64,000 bases of DNA from Extensimonas perlucida (GCF_007655255.1 NZ_VMYE01000004.1:1-64000), one strand, 5' to 3'; shown: positions 8,810 to 18,370, counted from the stretch's first letter. Program-made: numbers and translations. The notes: generated by a model from the letters alone, not told the origin.

Positions 8810-8941
8810 GAAAATGCACCGGAAAGCCTATCATGCTCGCCACGCCCCCTTCGAGTTACCACCTTTTACAATTGCGCGCCGCATTGGTGCATATCCCTGC
8901 ACCATCGTCAGAGCGCAGCCTTCGCACAAAATTCTTTCCTC

Positions 8942-10216
8942 ATGCTCAAACGCATCCCCGTCCAAAGCCTGACCCTGGGCATGTACCTGCACGAGTTTTG
9001 CGGCTCCTGGATGGAGCATCCGTTCTGGCGCGCGCAATTCCTGCTCAAAGACCCCAAGGACCTCGAACGCATCCGGGAGACTTCCATCCACGAGGTCTGG
9101 ATAGACACCGACAAAGGCGTGGACGTGCCGGCCGGCACCCCCACGACGACGCGCGAGCAGGCCGACGCGCAAATCGACACCGACTTCGGCCAGCTCGACG
9201 AACTGCCGGTGTTCACCGTGTCCACCGCGCCATTGGCGCCGGCACGCACACTCGCCCCGACTTCAATGGACGCCGAATTGCAGGCCGCGGCCTCGATTTG
9301 CCAAGCGTCCAAGCAAGCCATGGTCGATATGTTCCGCGAGGCGCGCATGGGCAAGGCGGCCGACGCGGCCACCGCACGCGCCATCGTCGAGCAGATTTCC
9401 GACTCGATGACGCGCAACCCCAGCGCGCTCATCAGCCTCGCGCGGCTCAAGACCGCGGACGACTACACCTACATGCACTCTGTAGCCGTGAGCGGGCTCA
9501 TGGTGGCGCTCGCGCGCCAGATCGGGCTCGACGCAGAGCAAACGCAGATCGCCGGCATGGCCGGGCTGCTGCACGACATGGGCAAGGCCTTCATCCCGCT
9601 GGCGATACTCAACAAACCCGGCAAGCTCAGCGACGAGGAGTTTGCCCTCATGCGCAAGCACCCCGCGCGCGGCTGGGCGCTGCTGCGGCGCAACGCCGAC
9701 ATGCACGAAGCCGTGCTCGACGCCGTGCTGCACCACCACGAAAAAATCGACGGTTCGGGCTACCCCGACAAGCTCGCGGGCGCGCAGATCTCGCTGATCG
9801 CCAAGATGGCGGCGATCTGCGACGTGTATGACGCCATCACCTCGAACCGCCCGTACAAAAACGGCTGGGACCCGTCCGAGTCGCTGCGCCGCATGGCCGA
9901 GTGGACGCGCGACCACTTCGACGCCAAGCTCTTTCAGGCTTTCGTCAAAAGCATAGGCATCTACCCCGTGGGCTCGCTCGTGCGCCTGGCGTCGGGGCGC
10001 ATCGGCGTGGTCACGCAGCAAAGCGGCAAGTCGCTGCTCATGCCCTGCGTGAAAGTGTTTTTCTCGACCAAGTCGGACTTGCGCATTCCGCCCGAGGTGA
10101 TCGACCTGTCCGCCCCCGGCTGCTCCGAGAAAATCGTGGCCCGCGAAGACCCGGCACAATGGAACTTCCCCGACCTGAACGAGCTCTGGTCGGGCCAGTC
10201 TGGTCAGCCATGGTGA
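8942..10216 (+). CDS. HD-GYP domain cyclic di-GMP phosphodiesterase with DUF3391
   Basis: 424-residue signalling protein. The N-terminal about 130 residues (MLKRIPVQSLTLGMYLHEF) match DUF3391. The C-terminal HD-GYP domain shows HSVAVSGLMVALARQ, LLHDMGK (about 209-215) and HHHEKIDGSGYP (about 264-275), which retains the catalytic HD and the GYP hallmark. It is predicted to hydrolyse cyclic di-GMP and so promote motile over sessile behaviour. No membrane segment or receiver domain is seen, so it is probably cytoplasmic. The start at 8942 was chosen because homology begins there; the upstream in-frame extension overlaps recG antisense. A Shine-Dalgarno sequence is not obvious. It is divergent from recG across 132 bp. 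Confidence 0.87.
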   Translation: MLKRIPVQSLTLGMYLHEFCGSWMEHPFWRAQFLLKDPKDLERIRETSIHEVWIDTDKGVDVPAGTPTTTREQADAQIDTDFGQLDELPVFTVSTAPLAPARTLAPTSMDAELQAAASICQASKQAMVDMFREARMGKAADAATARAIVEQISDSMTRNPSALISLARLKTADDYTYMHSVAVSGLMVALARQIGLDAEQTQIAGMAGLLHDMGKAFIPLAILNKPGKLSDEEFALMRKHPARGWALLRRNADMHEAVLDAVLHHHEKIDGSGYPDKLAGAQISLIAKMAAICDVYDAITSNRPYKNGWDPSESLRRMAEWTRDHFDAKLFQAFVKSIGIYPVGSLVRLASGRIGVVTQQSGKSLLMPCVKVFFSTKSDLRIPPEVIDLSAPGCSEKIVAREDPAQWNFPDLNELWSGQSGQPW

Positions 10217-10256
10217 TGCGCTGGCGTGTCGGCCCGGCCCTCTTGCTGCCACGCCC

Positions 10257-11216
10257 ATGCCCGCTATCCTCACGCTGACCCCGAACCCCGCCCTGGACTT
10301 GTCCACCACCGCCGAGCGCGTGCTGCCCACGCACAAGCTGCGCTGCGGCCCCGTCACGCGCTATGCGGGCGGCGGCGGCGTCAACGTGGCGCGGCTGCTG
10401 CACCGCCTGGGAGCAGACGTGGCTGCCTGGACGCTCACCGGCGGGCCGGCCGGTGCCAAGGTGCAGCAGTTGCTGGAGCGAGAAGGCGTGCCCGCGCTGT
10501 GCCTGCCCATCGCCGACGACACGCGCGAAAACCTTTCCGTGGTCGAAACCGCCACGGGGCAGGAATTTCGCTTCGTGCTGCCCGGCCCCACGCTGGCCGC
10601 GGCCGAATGGCAAGCGGTGCTGCAGCGGCTCGAATCCTTGCCGAGCTTGCCAAGCGCGCCGCGCTGGCTCGTCGCGAGCGGCAGTCTGGCGCTCGGTATG
10701 CCCGACGATTTTTACGCGCAGGCGGCGCGCATCGCGCAGCGCAAGGGCTGGCGCTTTGCGCTCGACAGTTCGGGCCCGGCGCTCGCGGCGGCGCTGCAAG
10801 TTGGCGTGGCGCTGGTCAAGCCCAGCCTGCGTGAGCTGCGTGAACTCACCGGCCAGGCGCTGCCCGACGCGCCCGCCTGGCAAGCCGCCGCGCAAGAGCT
10901 GGTGCGCAGCGGCCAGGCCGAGCTCGTGGCGCTGTCGCTGGGCGCGCAAGGCGGGCTGATCGCAGGCCGCGACGGCGTCTGGCAGGCCCCGGCCCTGGCC
11001 GTGCCCACGACTACCGGCACCACGGGCGCGGGCGACTGTTTTCTCGCCGCGATTTTGTGGGCGCTGGAACAAGGTGCAGCGCCGCCCGAAGCGCTGCGCT
11101 GGGGCATGGCCGCCGGCGCCGCCACGCTGCTCGCGCCAGGCACGGCGCTCGCCCAGGTGGCCGACGTGCAGCGCCTGTGGCCGCAGGTCGTGGTGCAGGC
11201 GGTGCAGGCCCCATAA
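10257..11216 (+). CDS. pfkB: PfkB-family 6-phosphofructokinase
   Basis: 319-residue ribokinase-family sugar kinase. The N-terminal [11 protein letters not shown] and [15 protein letters not shown] segments and the C-terminal signature [11 protein letters not shown] (about 253-263, containing the catalytic Asp) are those of the PfkB/FruK branch. The [11 protein letters not shown] and [14 protein letters not shown] segments resemble E. coli Pfk-2 more than FruK or LacC. It would phosphorylate fructose 6-phosphate (or a related hexose phosphate) with ATP. It is separated by 40 bp from the HD-GYP gene and is followed by queA. No PTS genes are nearby, which argues against 1-phosphofructokinase, but this cannot be excluded. 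Confidence 0.8.
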   Translation: MPAILTLTPNPALDLSTTAERVLPTHKLRCGPVTRYAGGGGVNVARLLHRLGADVAAWTLTGGPAGAKVQQLLEREGVPALCLPIADDTRENLSVVETATGQEFRFVLPGPTLAAAEWQAVLQRLESLPSLPSAPRWLVASGSLALGMPDDFYAQAARIAQRKGWRFALDSSGPALAAALQVGVALVKPSLRELRELTGQALPDAPAWQAAAQELVRSGQAELVALSLGAQGGLIAGRDGVWQAPALAVPTTTGTTGAGDCFLAAILWALEQGAAPPEALRWGMAAGAATLLAPGTALAQVADVQRLWPQVVVQAVQAP

Positions 11217-11332
11217 ACCCGGCCACGGCGACGTCGCGGCGCGAAACCGCACCAGTGCATGGGCGCCGCGCTTTCCAGCTTTGCCATACTCGCCCCCTTT
11301 TCTTCTTGCGGGCCTGTCCAGCCCCTCTCGCC

Positions 11333-12526
11333 ATGCCTTCTTCCGCCTCTGCCGAACCCGGCGCTGCGCGCCACTTCACGCTGCAAGACTTCGACTTCGA
11401 TCTACCGCCCGAGCTGATCGCGCAGCACCCCGCGCCCGAGCGCAGCGCCGCGCGCCTGCTCGACGGGCGCGGCGCGCTGCCCGTGGATCGCGTCTTTCGT
11501 GAGCTGCCCGCGCTGCTGCAGCCGGGCGACCTGCTGGTGTTCAACGACACGCGCGTGCTCAAGGCGCGCCTGTTCGGCGCAAAAGCCAGCGGCGGCAAGC
11601 TGGAGCTGCTGATAGAGCGCGTGCTCGCGGGCAACGAGGTCGTCGCGCACATGAAGGTCAGCAAAAAGCCGCGCGTGGGCAGCAAGCTGCTGATCGCGGG
11701 CGGGCCGCAGCGCGGCGGCTTCACGGCCACGCTGCTCGGGCGCTGGCCCGACGCCGACGGGCCGCTGTTTCGCCTCGCGCTGCACGGGCCGAAAGACGCG
11801 CCCGATGCAACGCCCTACGCGCTCCTGGAGCGCTACGGCCACATGCCGCTGCCGCCCTACATAGAGCGCGCGCAGCAGTCGGCCGATGCCGCGCAGGCCG
11901 CCCAGGAAGCGCAGGACGCCGAGCGCTACCAGACCGTGTTCGCGCGCCAGCCCGGCGCCGTGGCCGCGCCCACGGCGGCGCTGCATTTCGACGCCGCCGT
12001 GCTGGCCGCACTGGCCGCGCGCGGCGTGGAGCGCGCGAGCGTCACGCTGCACGTGGGCGCGGGCACCTTCCAGCCCGTCAAGACCGAGGACCTGGCCGCG
12101 CACCACATGCACAGCGAGTGGTACGACATCCCCGCCGCCACGCTCGAGGCGCTCGCGCGCTGCCGTGCGCGCGGCGGCCGCGTGGTCGCCGTGGGCACGA
12201 CCACGGTGCGCACGCTCGAATCCTGGGCGCGCTCTGGGCGCACGCGCGGCGAGACCGACATCTTCATCACGCCGGGCTTTGCGTTCCAGGTGGTGGACTT
12301 GCTCGTGACCAACTTCCACCTGCCCAAGAGCACGCTGATGATGCTCGTGAGCGCCTTTGCAGGCTACGCGCACACCATGGCCTTGTACCGCCACGCGATC
12401 GCGCAGCGCTACCGCTTTTTCAGCTACGGCGACGCGATGCTGCTCGCGCGCAGTGCGGCGCAAGCATCGGGAGCGGCGCCAGCAGCGGAAGTGGCGCCAG
12501 CCGGCCTGCGACAATCGCCCGCATGA
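11333..12526 (+). CDS. queA: S-adenosylmethionine:tRNA ribosyltransferase-isomerase QueA
   Basis: 397-residue enzyme that transfers and isomerises the ribosyl moiety of SAM to 7-aminomethyl-7-deazaguanine in tRNA, forming epoxyqueuosine. Diagnostic segments are [19 protein letters not shown] at the N-terminus, [51 protein letters not shown] and [15 protein letters not shown] near the end. A longer-than-usual Ala/Gln-rich insert ([16 protein letters not shown]) precedes ERYQTVF. The C-terminus ends in an Ala-rich tail. Its stop overlaps the hemE start codon (ATGA), indicating translational coupling. The start is set at 11333; an upstream open frame overlaps pfkB antisense-like sequence and lacks homology. 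Confidence 0.93.
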   Translation: MPSSASAEPGAARHFTLQDFDFDLPPELIAQHPAPERSAARLLDGRGALPVDRVFRELPALLQPGDLLVFNDTRVLKARLFGAKASGGKLELLIERVLAGNEVVAHMKVSKKPRVGSKLLIAGGPQRGGFTATLLGRWPDADGPLFRLALHGPKDAPDATPYALLERYGHMPLPPYIERAQQSADAAQAAQEAQDAERYQTVFARQPGAVAAPTAALHFDAAVLAALAARGVERASVTLHVGAGTFQPVKTEDLAAHHMHSEWYDIPAATLEALARCRARGGRVVAVGTTTVRTLESWARSGRTRGETDIFITPGFAFQVVDLLVTNFHLPKSTLMMLVSAFAGYAHTMALYRHAIAQRYRFFSYGDAMLLARSAAQASGAAPAAEVAPAGLRQSPA

Positions 12527-13692
12527 CTGCCACGGTTTCTCATCCCCCTTCCACCGCGTTCGCGCCGCTGCGCAACGACTGCTTTTTGCGCGCCTGCCGC
12601 CGCCAGGCCACCGACTACACCCCCGTGTGGCTGATGCGCCAGGCGGGCCGCTACCTGCCCGAATACAAGGCCACGCGCGCCAAGGCGGGCAGCTTCATGG
12701 GGCTCGCCACGAACGTGGATTTCGCCACCGAGGTCACGCTGCAGCCGCTCGAGCGCTTTGCGCTCGACGCCGCGATTTTGTTCAGCGACATCCTCACCGT
12801 GCCCGACGCCATGGGCCTGGGCCTGTCGTTTGCCGAGGGCGAGGGCCCGCGCTTTGCCAAAGCGGTGCGCGACGAGGCCGACGTGGCCCGGCTCGCCGTG
12901 CCCGACCTCGACAAACTGCGCTACGTGTTCGACGCCGTCACCAGCATCCGCCGCGCGCTGCAAGGGCGCGTGCCGCTGATCGGCTTTTCGGGCAGCCCCT
13001 GGACGCTCGCTTGCTACATGGTCGAAGGCAAGGGCAGCAACGACTACCGGCTCGTCAAAACCCTGCTCTACAGCCGCCCCGACCTCATGCACCGCATCCT
13101 CGCGGTGAACGCAGACTCCGTCGCCGCGTACCTGAACGCGCAGATCGACGCGGGCGCGCAGGCCGTGATGGTGTTCGACAGCTGGGGCGGCGTGCTCGCC
13201 GACGGCGCCTTCCAGCAGTTCAGCCTGGCCTACACGGCGCGCGTGCTCGCCCAGCTGCAGCGCACGGGCGCCGACGGGCAGGACGTGCCGCGCATCGTCT
13301 TCACCAAAGGCGGCACGCAGTGGCTCGAAGACATGCGCGCGCTCGACTGCGAGGTGCTGGGGCTCGACTGGACGGCGCACCTGGGCAAGGCGCGCGCACT
13401 CGTCGGCGGCGCGGTGGGCGGGCCCGGCAAGGCGCTGCAGGGCAACCTGGACCCGAACGTGCTCTTCGCCCCGCCCGCGCAGATCGAGCAGCAGGTGGCG
13501 CAGGCGCTCGCGAGCTTCGGCGCGCCACACGGCGACCGCAGCACATGCGGCCCCACGCACATCTTCAACCTCGGCCACGGCATCAGCCAGTTCACGCCGC
13601 CCGAGCATGTGACGGCGCTCGTCGAAGCCGTGCACAGCCAGTCGCGCGCGCTGCGCCAGGCCACGACTTGTGCACAGTCCGCGGCGCGCTGA
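12523..13692 (+). CDS. hemE: Uroporphyrinogen decarboxylase HemE
   Basis: 389-residue enzyme that decarboxylates the four acetate side chains of uroporphyrinogen III to give coproporphyrinogen III in haem synthesis. Diagnostic motifs are [15 protein letters not shown] near residue 30 (the substrate-binding Arg-rich signature), [14 protein letters not shown] with the catalytic Asp, [16 protein letters not shown] and the C-terminal [18 protein letters not shown]. It starts within the queA stop (ATGA overlap), so the two are co-transcribed. It is followed by a 579-bp gap with DnaA boxes before priA. Confidence 0.95.
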   Translation: MTATVSHPPSTAFAPLRNDCFLRACRRQATDYTPVWLMRQAGRYLPEYKATRAKAGSFMGLATNVDFATEVTLQPLERFALDAAILFSDILTVPDAMGLGLSFAEGEGPRFAKAVRDEADVARLAVPDLDKLRYVFDAVTSIRRALQGRVPLIGFSGSPWTLACYMVEGKGSNDYRLVKTLLYSRPDLMHRILAVNADSVAAYLNAQIDAGAQAVMVFDSWGGVLADGAFQQFSLAYTARVLAQLQRTGADGQDVPRIVFTKGGTQWLEDMRALDCEVLGLDWTAHLGKARALVGGAVGGPGKALQGNLDPNVLFAPPAQIEQQVAQALASFGAPHGDRSTCGPTHIFNLGHGISQFTPPEHVTALVEAVHSQSRALRQATTCAQSAAR

Positions 13693-14271
13693 GCGCGCCC
13701 TTGGCCCCCATACGGTGCGGGCCATGGCTGCTGGCGAGAGTCCCGGTGTTTTTTCTAACCCATTGATTTTTCGAGCATTAAAATCCCTGCGCGTTTCCTG
13801 GACAAAGTGAGCAAAGCACGGCGTGACAAGGCTTTGCAGAGCATTTACAAAGCCTGTCCACAAAGTTATCCACAGAAAGTGTGGAGTACGGCAAAAATCC
13901 CACGCGAATCAAGCACTTGCATGCCAAAACAGAGAAAAAAGGCCAAATGCGCGAACGCAGCTAGCACAAAAACGCCCCAAAACCGGGCCTTGACAGATGC
14001 AAAAAGTTGGACTTGTGCACAATTTTTTTGATGCGGCGCAACGCGACAATTGCCCGCCTGCGCCTCTCTGGAAGCCCTGGCCAATGAAAAAGATACTTGA
14101 TTCATAAGGCCTTTTCTTTTTGCTGAATTTTCGTGCAACCCAGCCGGCGCACGCAGCCATGCGGCTTGGCACGCGGTGCACGCAGGATTTCAACAAAGTT
14201 ATCCACAGAAACTGCGGACACACGCAAAAGCCCTGCAAAATCAAGCCCATGGCGCGCTTTCTTCCCAAACC
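13693..14271. other. hemE-priA intergenic region with clustered DnaA-box-like sites
   Basis: This 579-bp gap holds no credible gene. It contains two perfect DnaA boxes TTATCCACA (13866-13874 and 14199-14207), a TTGTGCACA at 14013-14021 and a CTGTCCACA at 13854-13862. Another TTGTGCACA is just inside hemE at 13668-13676. AT-rich runs lie at about 13758-13785 and 14085-14130. The two perfect boxes sit in a 19-bp exact direct repeat. The region could regulate priA through DnaA, bind DnaA as a titration site, or be an origin; sequence alone does not decide. Confidence 0.6.
13860..14211. repeat. 19-bp exact direct repeat containing DnaA boxes
   Basis: ACAAAGTTATCCACAGAAA occurs exactly at 13860-13878 and 14193-14211, 333 bp apart. 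Flanking similarity continues loosely for about 30 bp after each copy. Each copy centres on a perfect TTATCCACA DnaA box in the same orientation. Confidence 0.9.
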
Positions 14272-16383
14272 ATGTCTGACCTGCCCCACCTCGTCCAAGT
14301 CGCCGTGCACGCGCCGGTGCACAGCGGCCTGGGCGATTTGTTGAGCTACGCCAGCGCGGCGCCGCTGCCGCCGGGCACGCTGGTGCGTGTGCCGCTGGGC
14401 GCGCGCGAGGTGCTGGGCGTGGTGTGGGACGCCGCCGACGCGCCGCCCGCGCCAGGGGTGGAACTGCGCGCGGTCGCGGGCGTGCTCGAAGGGCTGGCGC
14501 CGCTCGATGCGCACTGGCGCCGGCTCGTGGCCTTCACGGCGCGCTACTACCAGCGCAGCCTGGGCGAAGTGGCGCTCGCGGCGCTGCCGCCGCAGCTGCG
14601 CTCGCTCAGCACCGAGCAGATTGCGCGCCGCCTGCGGCGCAGCTCGCCCGCGCCCGAGGCGGCTGCGGAAACTATCGAAAACGTAGTGCTTAGCGCAGAG
14701 CAGGAGAGCTCCAGAGCCAAAATTTCCTCTGAACCAGGGCCTTTTTTGCTGTTTGGCAGCACGGGCAGCGGCAAGACCGAGGTCTATCTGCGCTGCGTAC
14801 AGGAGGCGCTCGCGGCAGCGCCCGACGCGCAGGCGCTGGTGATGGTGCCCGAGATCAACCTCACGCCGCAGCTCGAGGAGCGTTTTCGCGCGCGCTTTGC
14901 GCCGCACTTTGGCGCCGCCGCGGTGGTGGCGCTGCACAGCGGCATGACGCACGCGCAGCGCCTTTCGAGCTGGCTCGCCGCGCACGCGGGCCGCGCGCGC
15001 ATCGTACTCGGCACGCGCATGGCCGTGTTCGCGAGCCTGCCGGGCCTGCGCCTGATCGTCGTCGATGAGGAACACGATCCGAGCTACAAGCAGCAGGAGG
15101 GCGCACGCTATTCGGCGCGCGACCTGGCCCTGTGGCGCGGGCGCGCGCAGGGCGCGAAGGTGATCCTGGGCTCGGCCACGCCCTCGCTCGAGAGCTGGCA
15201 CGCGAGCCGCCCGGCGACACCCGAAGACCCGGCAGGCGGGCGCTACCTGCGCCTGCACATGCCCAGCCGCATCGGCGCGGGCGCATTGCCGCGCGTGCGC
15301 CGCGTGGACATGAACCAGCAGCCGCGGCGCAGCGTGCTCTCGCCGCCGCTGCTCGCGGCCATCGCCGAGCGCGTGGCGCGCGGCGAGCAGAGCATGCTCC
15401 TGCTCAACCGGCGCGGCTACGCCCCGGTGCTGCACTGCGCCGACTGCGACTGGAAAAGCGACTGCCCGCACTGCAGTGCGCACCAGGTGTTCCACAAGCT
15501 CGACCGCACGCTGCGCTGCCACCACTGCGGCACCACGCAGCGCGTGCCGCGCGCCTGCCCGGCCTGCGGCAGCCTGGACATCGTGCCCATAGGCCGCGGC
15601 ACCGAACAGCTCGAAGAGCAGCTGACCCAGCTGCTCGCGCCCGTGCTGCGCCCCGACGGCACGCCCGCGCGCGTCGTGCGCATAGACGCCGACAGCACGC
15701 GCGCCAAAGGGGCGCTGCAAAGCCAGCTAGCACAGGTGCACGCGGGTGAGGTCGATGTGCTCGTGGGCACGCAGATGATCGCCAAGGGGCACGACTTTCG
15801 CCGCATCACGCTCGTGGCCGCGGTACAGCCCGACGGCGCGCTGTTTTCGAGCGACTTTCGCGCGCCCGAGCGCCTGTTTGCGCTACTCATGCAGGCCGCG
15901 GGCCGCGCCGGGCGCGATGCCGCCTACATGGCCGCGCAGGGCACGCCGTGCGAAATGTGGGTGCAGACCAGCCACCCGCACCACCCCGTGTTCGAGGCGC
16001 TCAAGCGCCACGACTACCCGGCCTTTGCCGCGCAGCAGCTGCAAGAGCGCGCCGCCGCGGGCCTGCCGCCGTTCAGCTTCCAGGCGCTGGTGCGCGCCGA
16101 CGCGCGCACGCAGGAAGTCGCACAAGGCTTTCTGCGCGCCGCGAGCGAAGCCGCGCAGACCCTGCCCGAGCTCGCCCAGGTCACGCTCTACCCGCCCGTG
16201 CCGCTCGCGATCCAGCGCGTGGCCAACGTGGAGCGCGCGCAAATGCTGCTCGAGAGCCCGCACCGCACCGCGCTGCAGCGCTTTCTCGCCGCGTGGCAGC
16301 CGCTCTTGCACGCCACGCGCGCCGACCCCGCGCACAAGGGATTGATACGCTGGCTGATCGACGTCGATCCGCTCGCGATCTGA
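14272..16383 (+). CDS. priA: Primosomal replication-restart helicase PriA
   Basis: 703-residue 3'-5' helicase that reloads the replisome at stalled forks. The N-terminal 3'-DNA-binding domain starts HLVQVAVHAPVHSGLGDLL. Walker A is FGSTGSGKTEVYL at about 160-172, the DEEH box is in IVVDEEHDPSYKQQEGARYS, and the zinc-binding insert follows the order CADCDWKSDCPHC ... CHHCGTTQ ... CPACG. The helicase C-terminal GTQMIAKGHDF and the final PriA-specific LIRWLIDVDPL are present. The start at 14272 matches the family N-terminus. It is preceded by a gap with DnaA boxes. Residues about 130-155 (ETIENVVLSAEQESSRAKISS) are encoded by DNA that loosely resembles the short intergenic repeat family, possibly by chance. 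Confidence 0.95.
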   Translation: MSDLPHLVQVAVHAPVHSGLGDLLSYASAAPLPPGTLVRVPLGAREVLGVVWDAADAPPAPGVELRAVAGVLEGLAPLDAHWRRLVAFTARYYQRSLGEVALAALPPQLRSLSTEQIARRLRRSSPAPEAAAETIENVVLSAEQESSRAKISSEPGPFLLFGSTGSGKTEVYLRCVQEALAAAPDAQALVMVPEINLTPQLEERFRARFAPHFGAAAVVALHSGMTHAQRLSSWLAAHAGRARIVLGTRMAVFASLPGLRLIVVDEEHDPSYKQQEGARYSARDLALWRGRAQGAKVILGSATPSLESWHASRPATPEDPAGGRYLRLHMPSRIGAGALPRVRRVDMNQQPRRSVLSPPLLAAIAERVARGEQSMLLLNRRGYAPVLHCADCDWKSDCPHCSAHQVFHKLDRTLRCHHCGTTQRVPRACPACGSLDIVPIGRGTEQLEEQLTQLLAPVLRPDGTPARVVRIDADSTRAKGALQSQLAQVHAGEVDVLVGTQMIAKGHDFRRITLVAAVQPDGALFSSDFRAPERLFALLMQAAGRAGRDAAYMAAQGTPCEMWVQTSHPHHPVFEALKRHDYPAFAAQQLQERAAAGLPPFSFQALVRADARTQEVAQGFLRAASEAAQTLPELAQVTLYPPVPLAIQRVANVERAQMLLESPHRTALQRFLAAWQPLLHATRADPAHKGLIRWLIDVDPLAI

Positions 16384-16409
16384 GAGGCTGATGTCGCAAG
16401 GTGATGCAA

Positions 16410-16460
16410 GCCAAAACGCATTAAACCCAAGGTCTATCAAGCGCGAGTAGCTATCAAAAA
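16410..16460 (-). repeat. Short AGCTGC/GCGCTTG hairpin repeat, copy 1
   Basis: On the minus strand it reads TTTTTGATAGCTACTCGCGC followed by TTGATAGACCTTGGG, matching the copy at 20909-20955 over its whole length with scattered changes. It lies between the convergent priA and ABC ATPase genes. Confidence 0.65.
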
Positions 16461-16465
16461 TGTGA

Positions 16466-16487
16466 AGGCTGGGTTGCAACCCAGCCT
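16466..16487. terminator. Perfect 22-bp palindrome between convergent genes, likely bidirectional terminator
   Basis: AGGCTGGGTTG is followed immediately by its complement CAACCCAGCCT, and GTGAA / TTCAC sequences extend the pairing outside. It sits between the stop codons of priA (+) and the ABC ATPase gene (-). There is no long U tract, so termination is inferred from position and symmetry. Confidence 0.5.
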
Positions 16488-16504
16488 ACCTCGTTCACAC
16501 CTTC

Positions 16505-17449
16505 TCAGCCCTCGTCCCGAATCTGCCGCCCCGTGAGCTTGAGGAACAAGTCCTCCAGATTGGCCGGGCGGTGCAGCGTGCGCAGTTGCGGATGCGCTTC
16601 GAGCGCGTGCAGCAAGGGGCGCGCGTCGGGTGTGTAGAAAAACACCGTCTCGCCGCTCGTCTCCACGCGCGCTGCGAGCGCGCGCAGCGCGGCGTCCTGC
16701 GCGAGTGCGGTCGCACCCTGGCCATAGACCTCGACCACCTCGCGCTCCAGGTGTTCGGCGATCAGCGCGCGCGGCGCGCCTTCGGCGATCTTGCGGCCAT
16801 GGTCCAGCACCAGCAGGCGCGCGCACAGGCGCTCGGCTTCGTCCATGAAGTGCGTGGTCAGCAGGATCGACTTGCCCTGCTGCAGCAGCAGCTGCAGGCG
16901 CTCCCACATCAGGTGGCGCGCCTGCGGGTCCAGCCCCGTCGTGGGCTCGTCGAGCAAGAGCAGGCGCGGATCGTTGACCAGCGCCCGCGCGAGCGACAGG
17001 CGCCGCCGCATGCCGCCCGAGAGCTCCGCGGGCCGGGCTGCGGCCTTGCTGGCGAGCGCGGCGAATTCGAGCAGCTGCGGCACGCGCGCGTCCATCACGG
17101 CGCGCCCCAGACCGAAGTAACGCCCATAGACGCGCAGGTTCTCGGCGCAGCTGAAGTCGGGGTCCAGCGTGTCGAACTGCGCCACCACGCCGATCTGCGC
17201 CTTGATCGCGAGCGCGTCGCGCGGCATGTAAAGCGGCGCCGCGCCCGGCTGCGCAACAAAGCGCACGCTGCCCGCGTCGGGCGTGGCCTGACCGAGGCAC
17301 ATGCGCAGCGTGGTGGTCTTGCCCGCGCCGTTGGGGCCGATGATGCCCAGGCATTCGCCCGCATCGATGTGAAACGACAAGCCATCGACGACAGCTTGGC
17401 CGCCGTAGCTTTTGCGCAGGTGCTGGGCTTGGAACAGGGGAAAATCCAT
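16505..17449 (-). CDS. NodI/DrrA-type ABC transporter ATP-binding protein, no adjacent permease
   Basis: 314-residue ABC ATPase of the ABC-2 exporter class. Walker A GPNGAGKTTTLRMC is near residue 37, the signature is LSGGMRRRLSLARAL, Walker B is LLLLDEPTTGLDP and the switch His is in LLTTHFMDEAERL. The long C-terminal extension with LRTLHRPANLEDLFLKLTGR is typical of NodI/CcmA-like exporters. The start at 17449 (MDFPLFQAQ) was chosen over one nine codons upstream because homology begins there. NodI is normally followed by the permease NodJ; here the next gene is convergent priA, so the ATPase is an orphan and its cargo is unknown. Confidence 0.8.
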   Translation of the reverse strand: MDFPLFQAQHLRKSYGGQAVVDGLSFHIDAGECLGIIGPNGAGKTTTLRMCLGQATPDAGSVRFVAQPGAAPLYMPRDALAIKAQIGVVAQFDTLDPDFSCAENLRVYGRYFGLGRAVMDARVPQLLEFAALASKAAARPAELSGGMRRRLSLARALVNDPRLLLLDEPTTGLDPQARHLMWERLQLLLQQGKSILLTTHFMDEAERLCARLLVLDHGRKIAEGAPRALIAEHLEREVVEVYGQGATALAQDAALRALAARVETSGETVFFYTPDARPLLHALEAHPQLRTLHRPANLEDLFLKLTGRQIRDEG

Positions 17450-17558
17450 GGCCCGATTGTCTGCGAAGCGCGGCACTCACGCGGCCCCTTGCCCGCTCCC
17501 TTGCCCGCCCCACCATGCCCGGTGCCACCTTTACGCTTTCCAAGCAAATCCTCTCCCC

Positions 17559-18329
17559 ATGCCTGAACCCATGCTTGAAACTTTGCTTTTGCTCGCCGCC
17601 GCCGGCACCGCCGGCGCCCTCAACGCCGTGGCCGGCGGCGGCAGCTTTTTGACGCTGCCGGCGCTGGTCTTCAGCGGCGTGCCACCCGTGATGGCCAACG
17701 CCACCGGCACCGTGGCGCTGTTTCCCGGCTACATCGCAAGCGCCTGGGGTTTCCGTGAAGACCTGGCGCCGCCGCCGGGGCTCACGCTGCGCGCCGTCAT
17801 GGGGCTGTCGCTCGTGGGCGGGGCGCTCGGCGCGCTCTTGCTGCTGGCCACGCCCGACGCCACCTTCCGCCGCATCGTGCCCTGGCTGCTGCTCGCCGCG
17901 ACGGCGCTGTTCGCGCTCGGCCCGCGCCTGCGCCCGGCTGCGCGGCCCGATGCCCCGGCGCCGATGACACCCGGCGCCCGCCTGCGCGCGCAGGCCGGCG
18001 TGCTCGCCGTGGCGGCGTATGGCGGCTACTTCAATGGCGGGCTGGGGATTTTGCTGCTCGCGCTGTTCGGCCTGCTCGGGCAGACGCGGCTGCATGCGGC
18101 CAACGGGCTCAAGAACATGGTCTCGGCCCTGCTCACGGCGATTGCCGTGCTGATCTACGCAGCCGGCGGCCTCGTCGCCTGGCCGCAGGCGCTGGCCATG
18201 ATGCTTGCGGCTACGGCGGGCGGCTACGGCGGCGCGCGCCTCGCGCGGCGCATTCCCGCGCCCTGGCTGCGCGCCGGCATCGTGGCCACGGGGCTCGTGA
18301 TGGCGGGGCTTTTCTTCTGGCGCGGCTGA
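17559..18329 (+). CDS. TSUP-family (TauE/SafE-like) membrane permease
   Basis: 256-residue integral membrane protein of the TSUP family, whose members move sulfite, sulfoacetate or other organic anions across the inner membrane. About seven to eight hydrophobic helices are visible. The conserved first half contains GALNAVAGGGSFLTLPALVF and ANATGTVALFPGY, and the repeat in the second half contains AYGGYFNGGLGILLLALFGL and ANGLKNMVSALLT. The start at 17559 (MPEPML) is used; an internal Met at 17571 is also possible. It is divergent from the ABC ATPase across 109 bp and faces no obvious metabolic partner, so the substrate is open. Confidence 0.8.
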   Translation: MPEPMLETLLLLAAAGTAGALNAVAGGGSFLTLPALVFSGVPPVMANATGTVALFPGYIASAWGFREDLAPPPGLTLRAVMGLSLVGGALGALLLLATPDATFRRIVPWLLLAATALFALGPRLRPAARPDAPAPMTPGARLRAQAGVLAVAAYGGYFNGGLGILLLALFGLLGQTRLHAANGLKNMVSALLTAIAVLIYAAGGLVAWPQALAMMLAATAGGYGGARLARRIPAPWLRAGIVATGLVMAGLFFWRG

Positions 18330-18339
18330 CGGAGACTGA

Positions 18340-18370
18340 GCGCCCAAGCGCCCAAGCGCCCAAGCGCCCT
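18340..18370. repeat. 8-bp tandem repeat GCGCCCAA, nearly four copies
   Basis: GCGCCCAA repeats at 18340, 18348 and 18356, followed by a partial fourth unit at 18364. The array lies in the short gap between the TSUP gene and the GH15 start codon at 18428. An 8-bp unit changes length out of frame but is upstream of the coding sequence, so any effect would be on transcription. Confidence 0.85.

Noticed and set aside
13990-13995. TTGACA as a -35 box for a priA promoter
   Set aside because: No acceptable -10 box lies 16-18 bp downstream; the nearest AT-rich hexamer is 23 bp away and more than 240 bp from the priA start.
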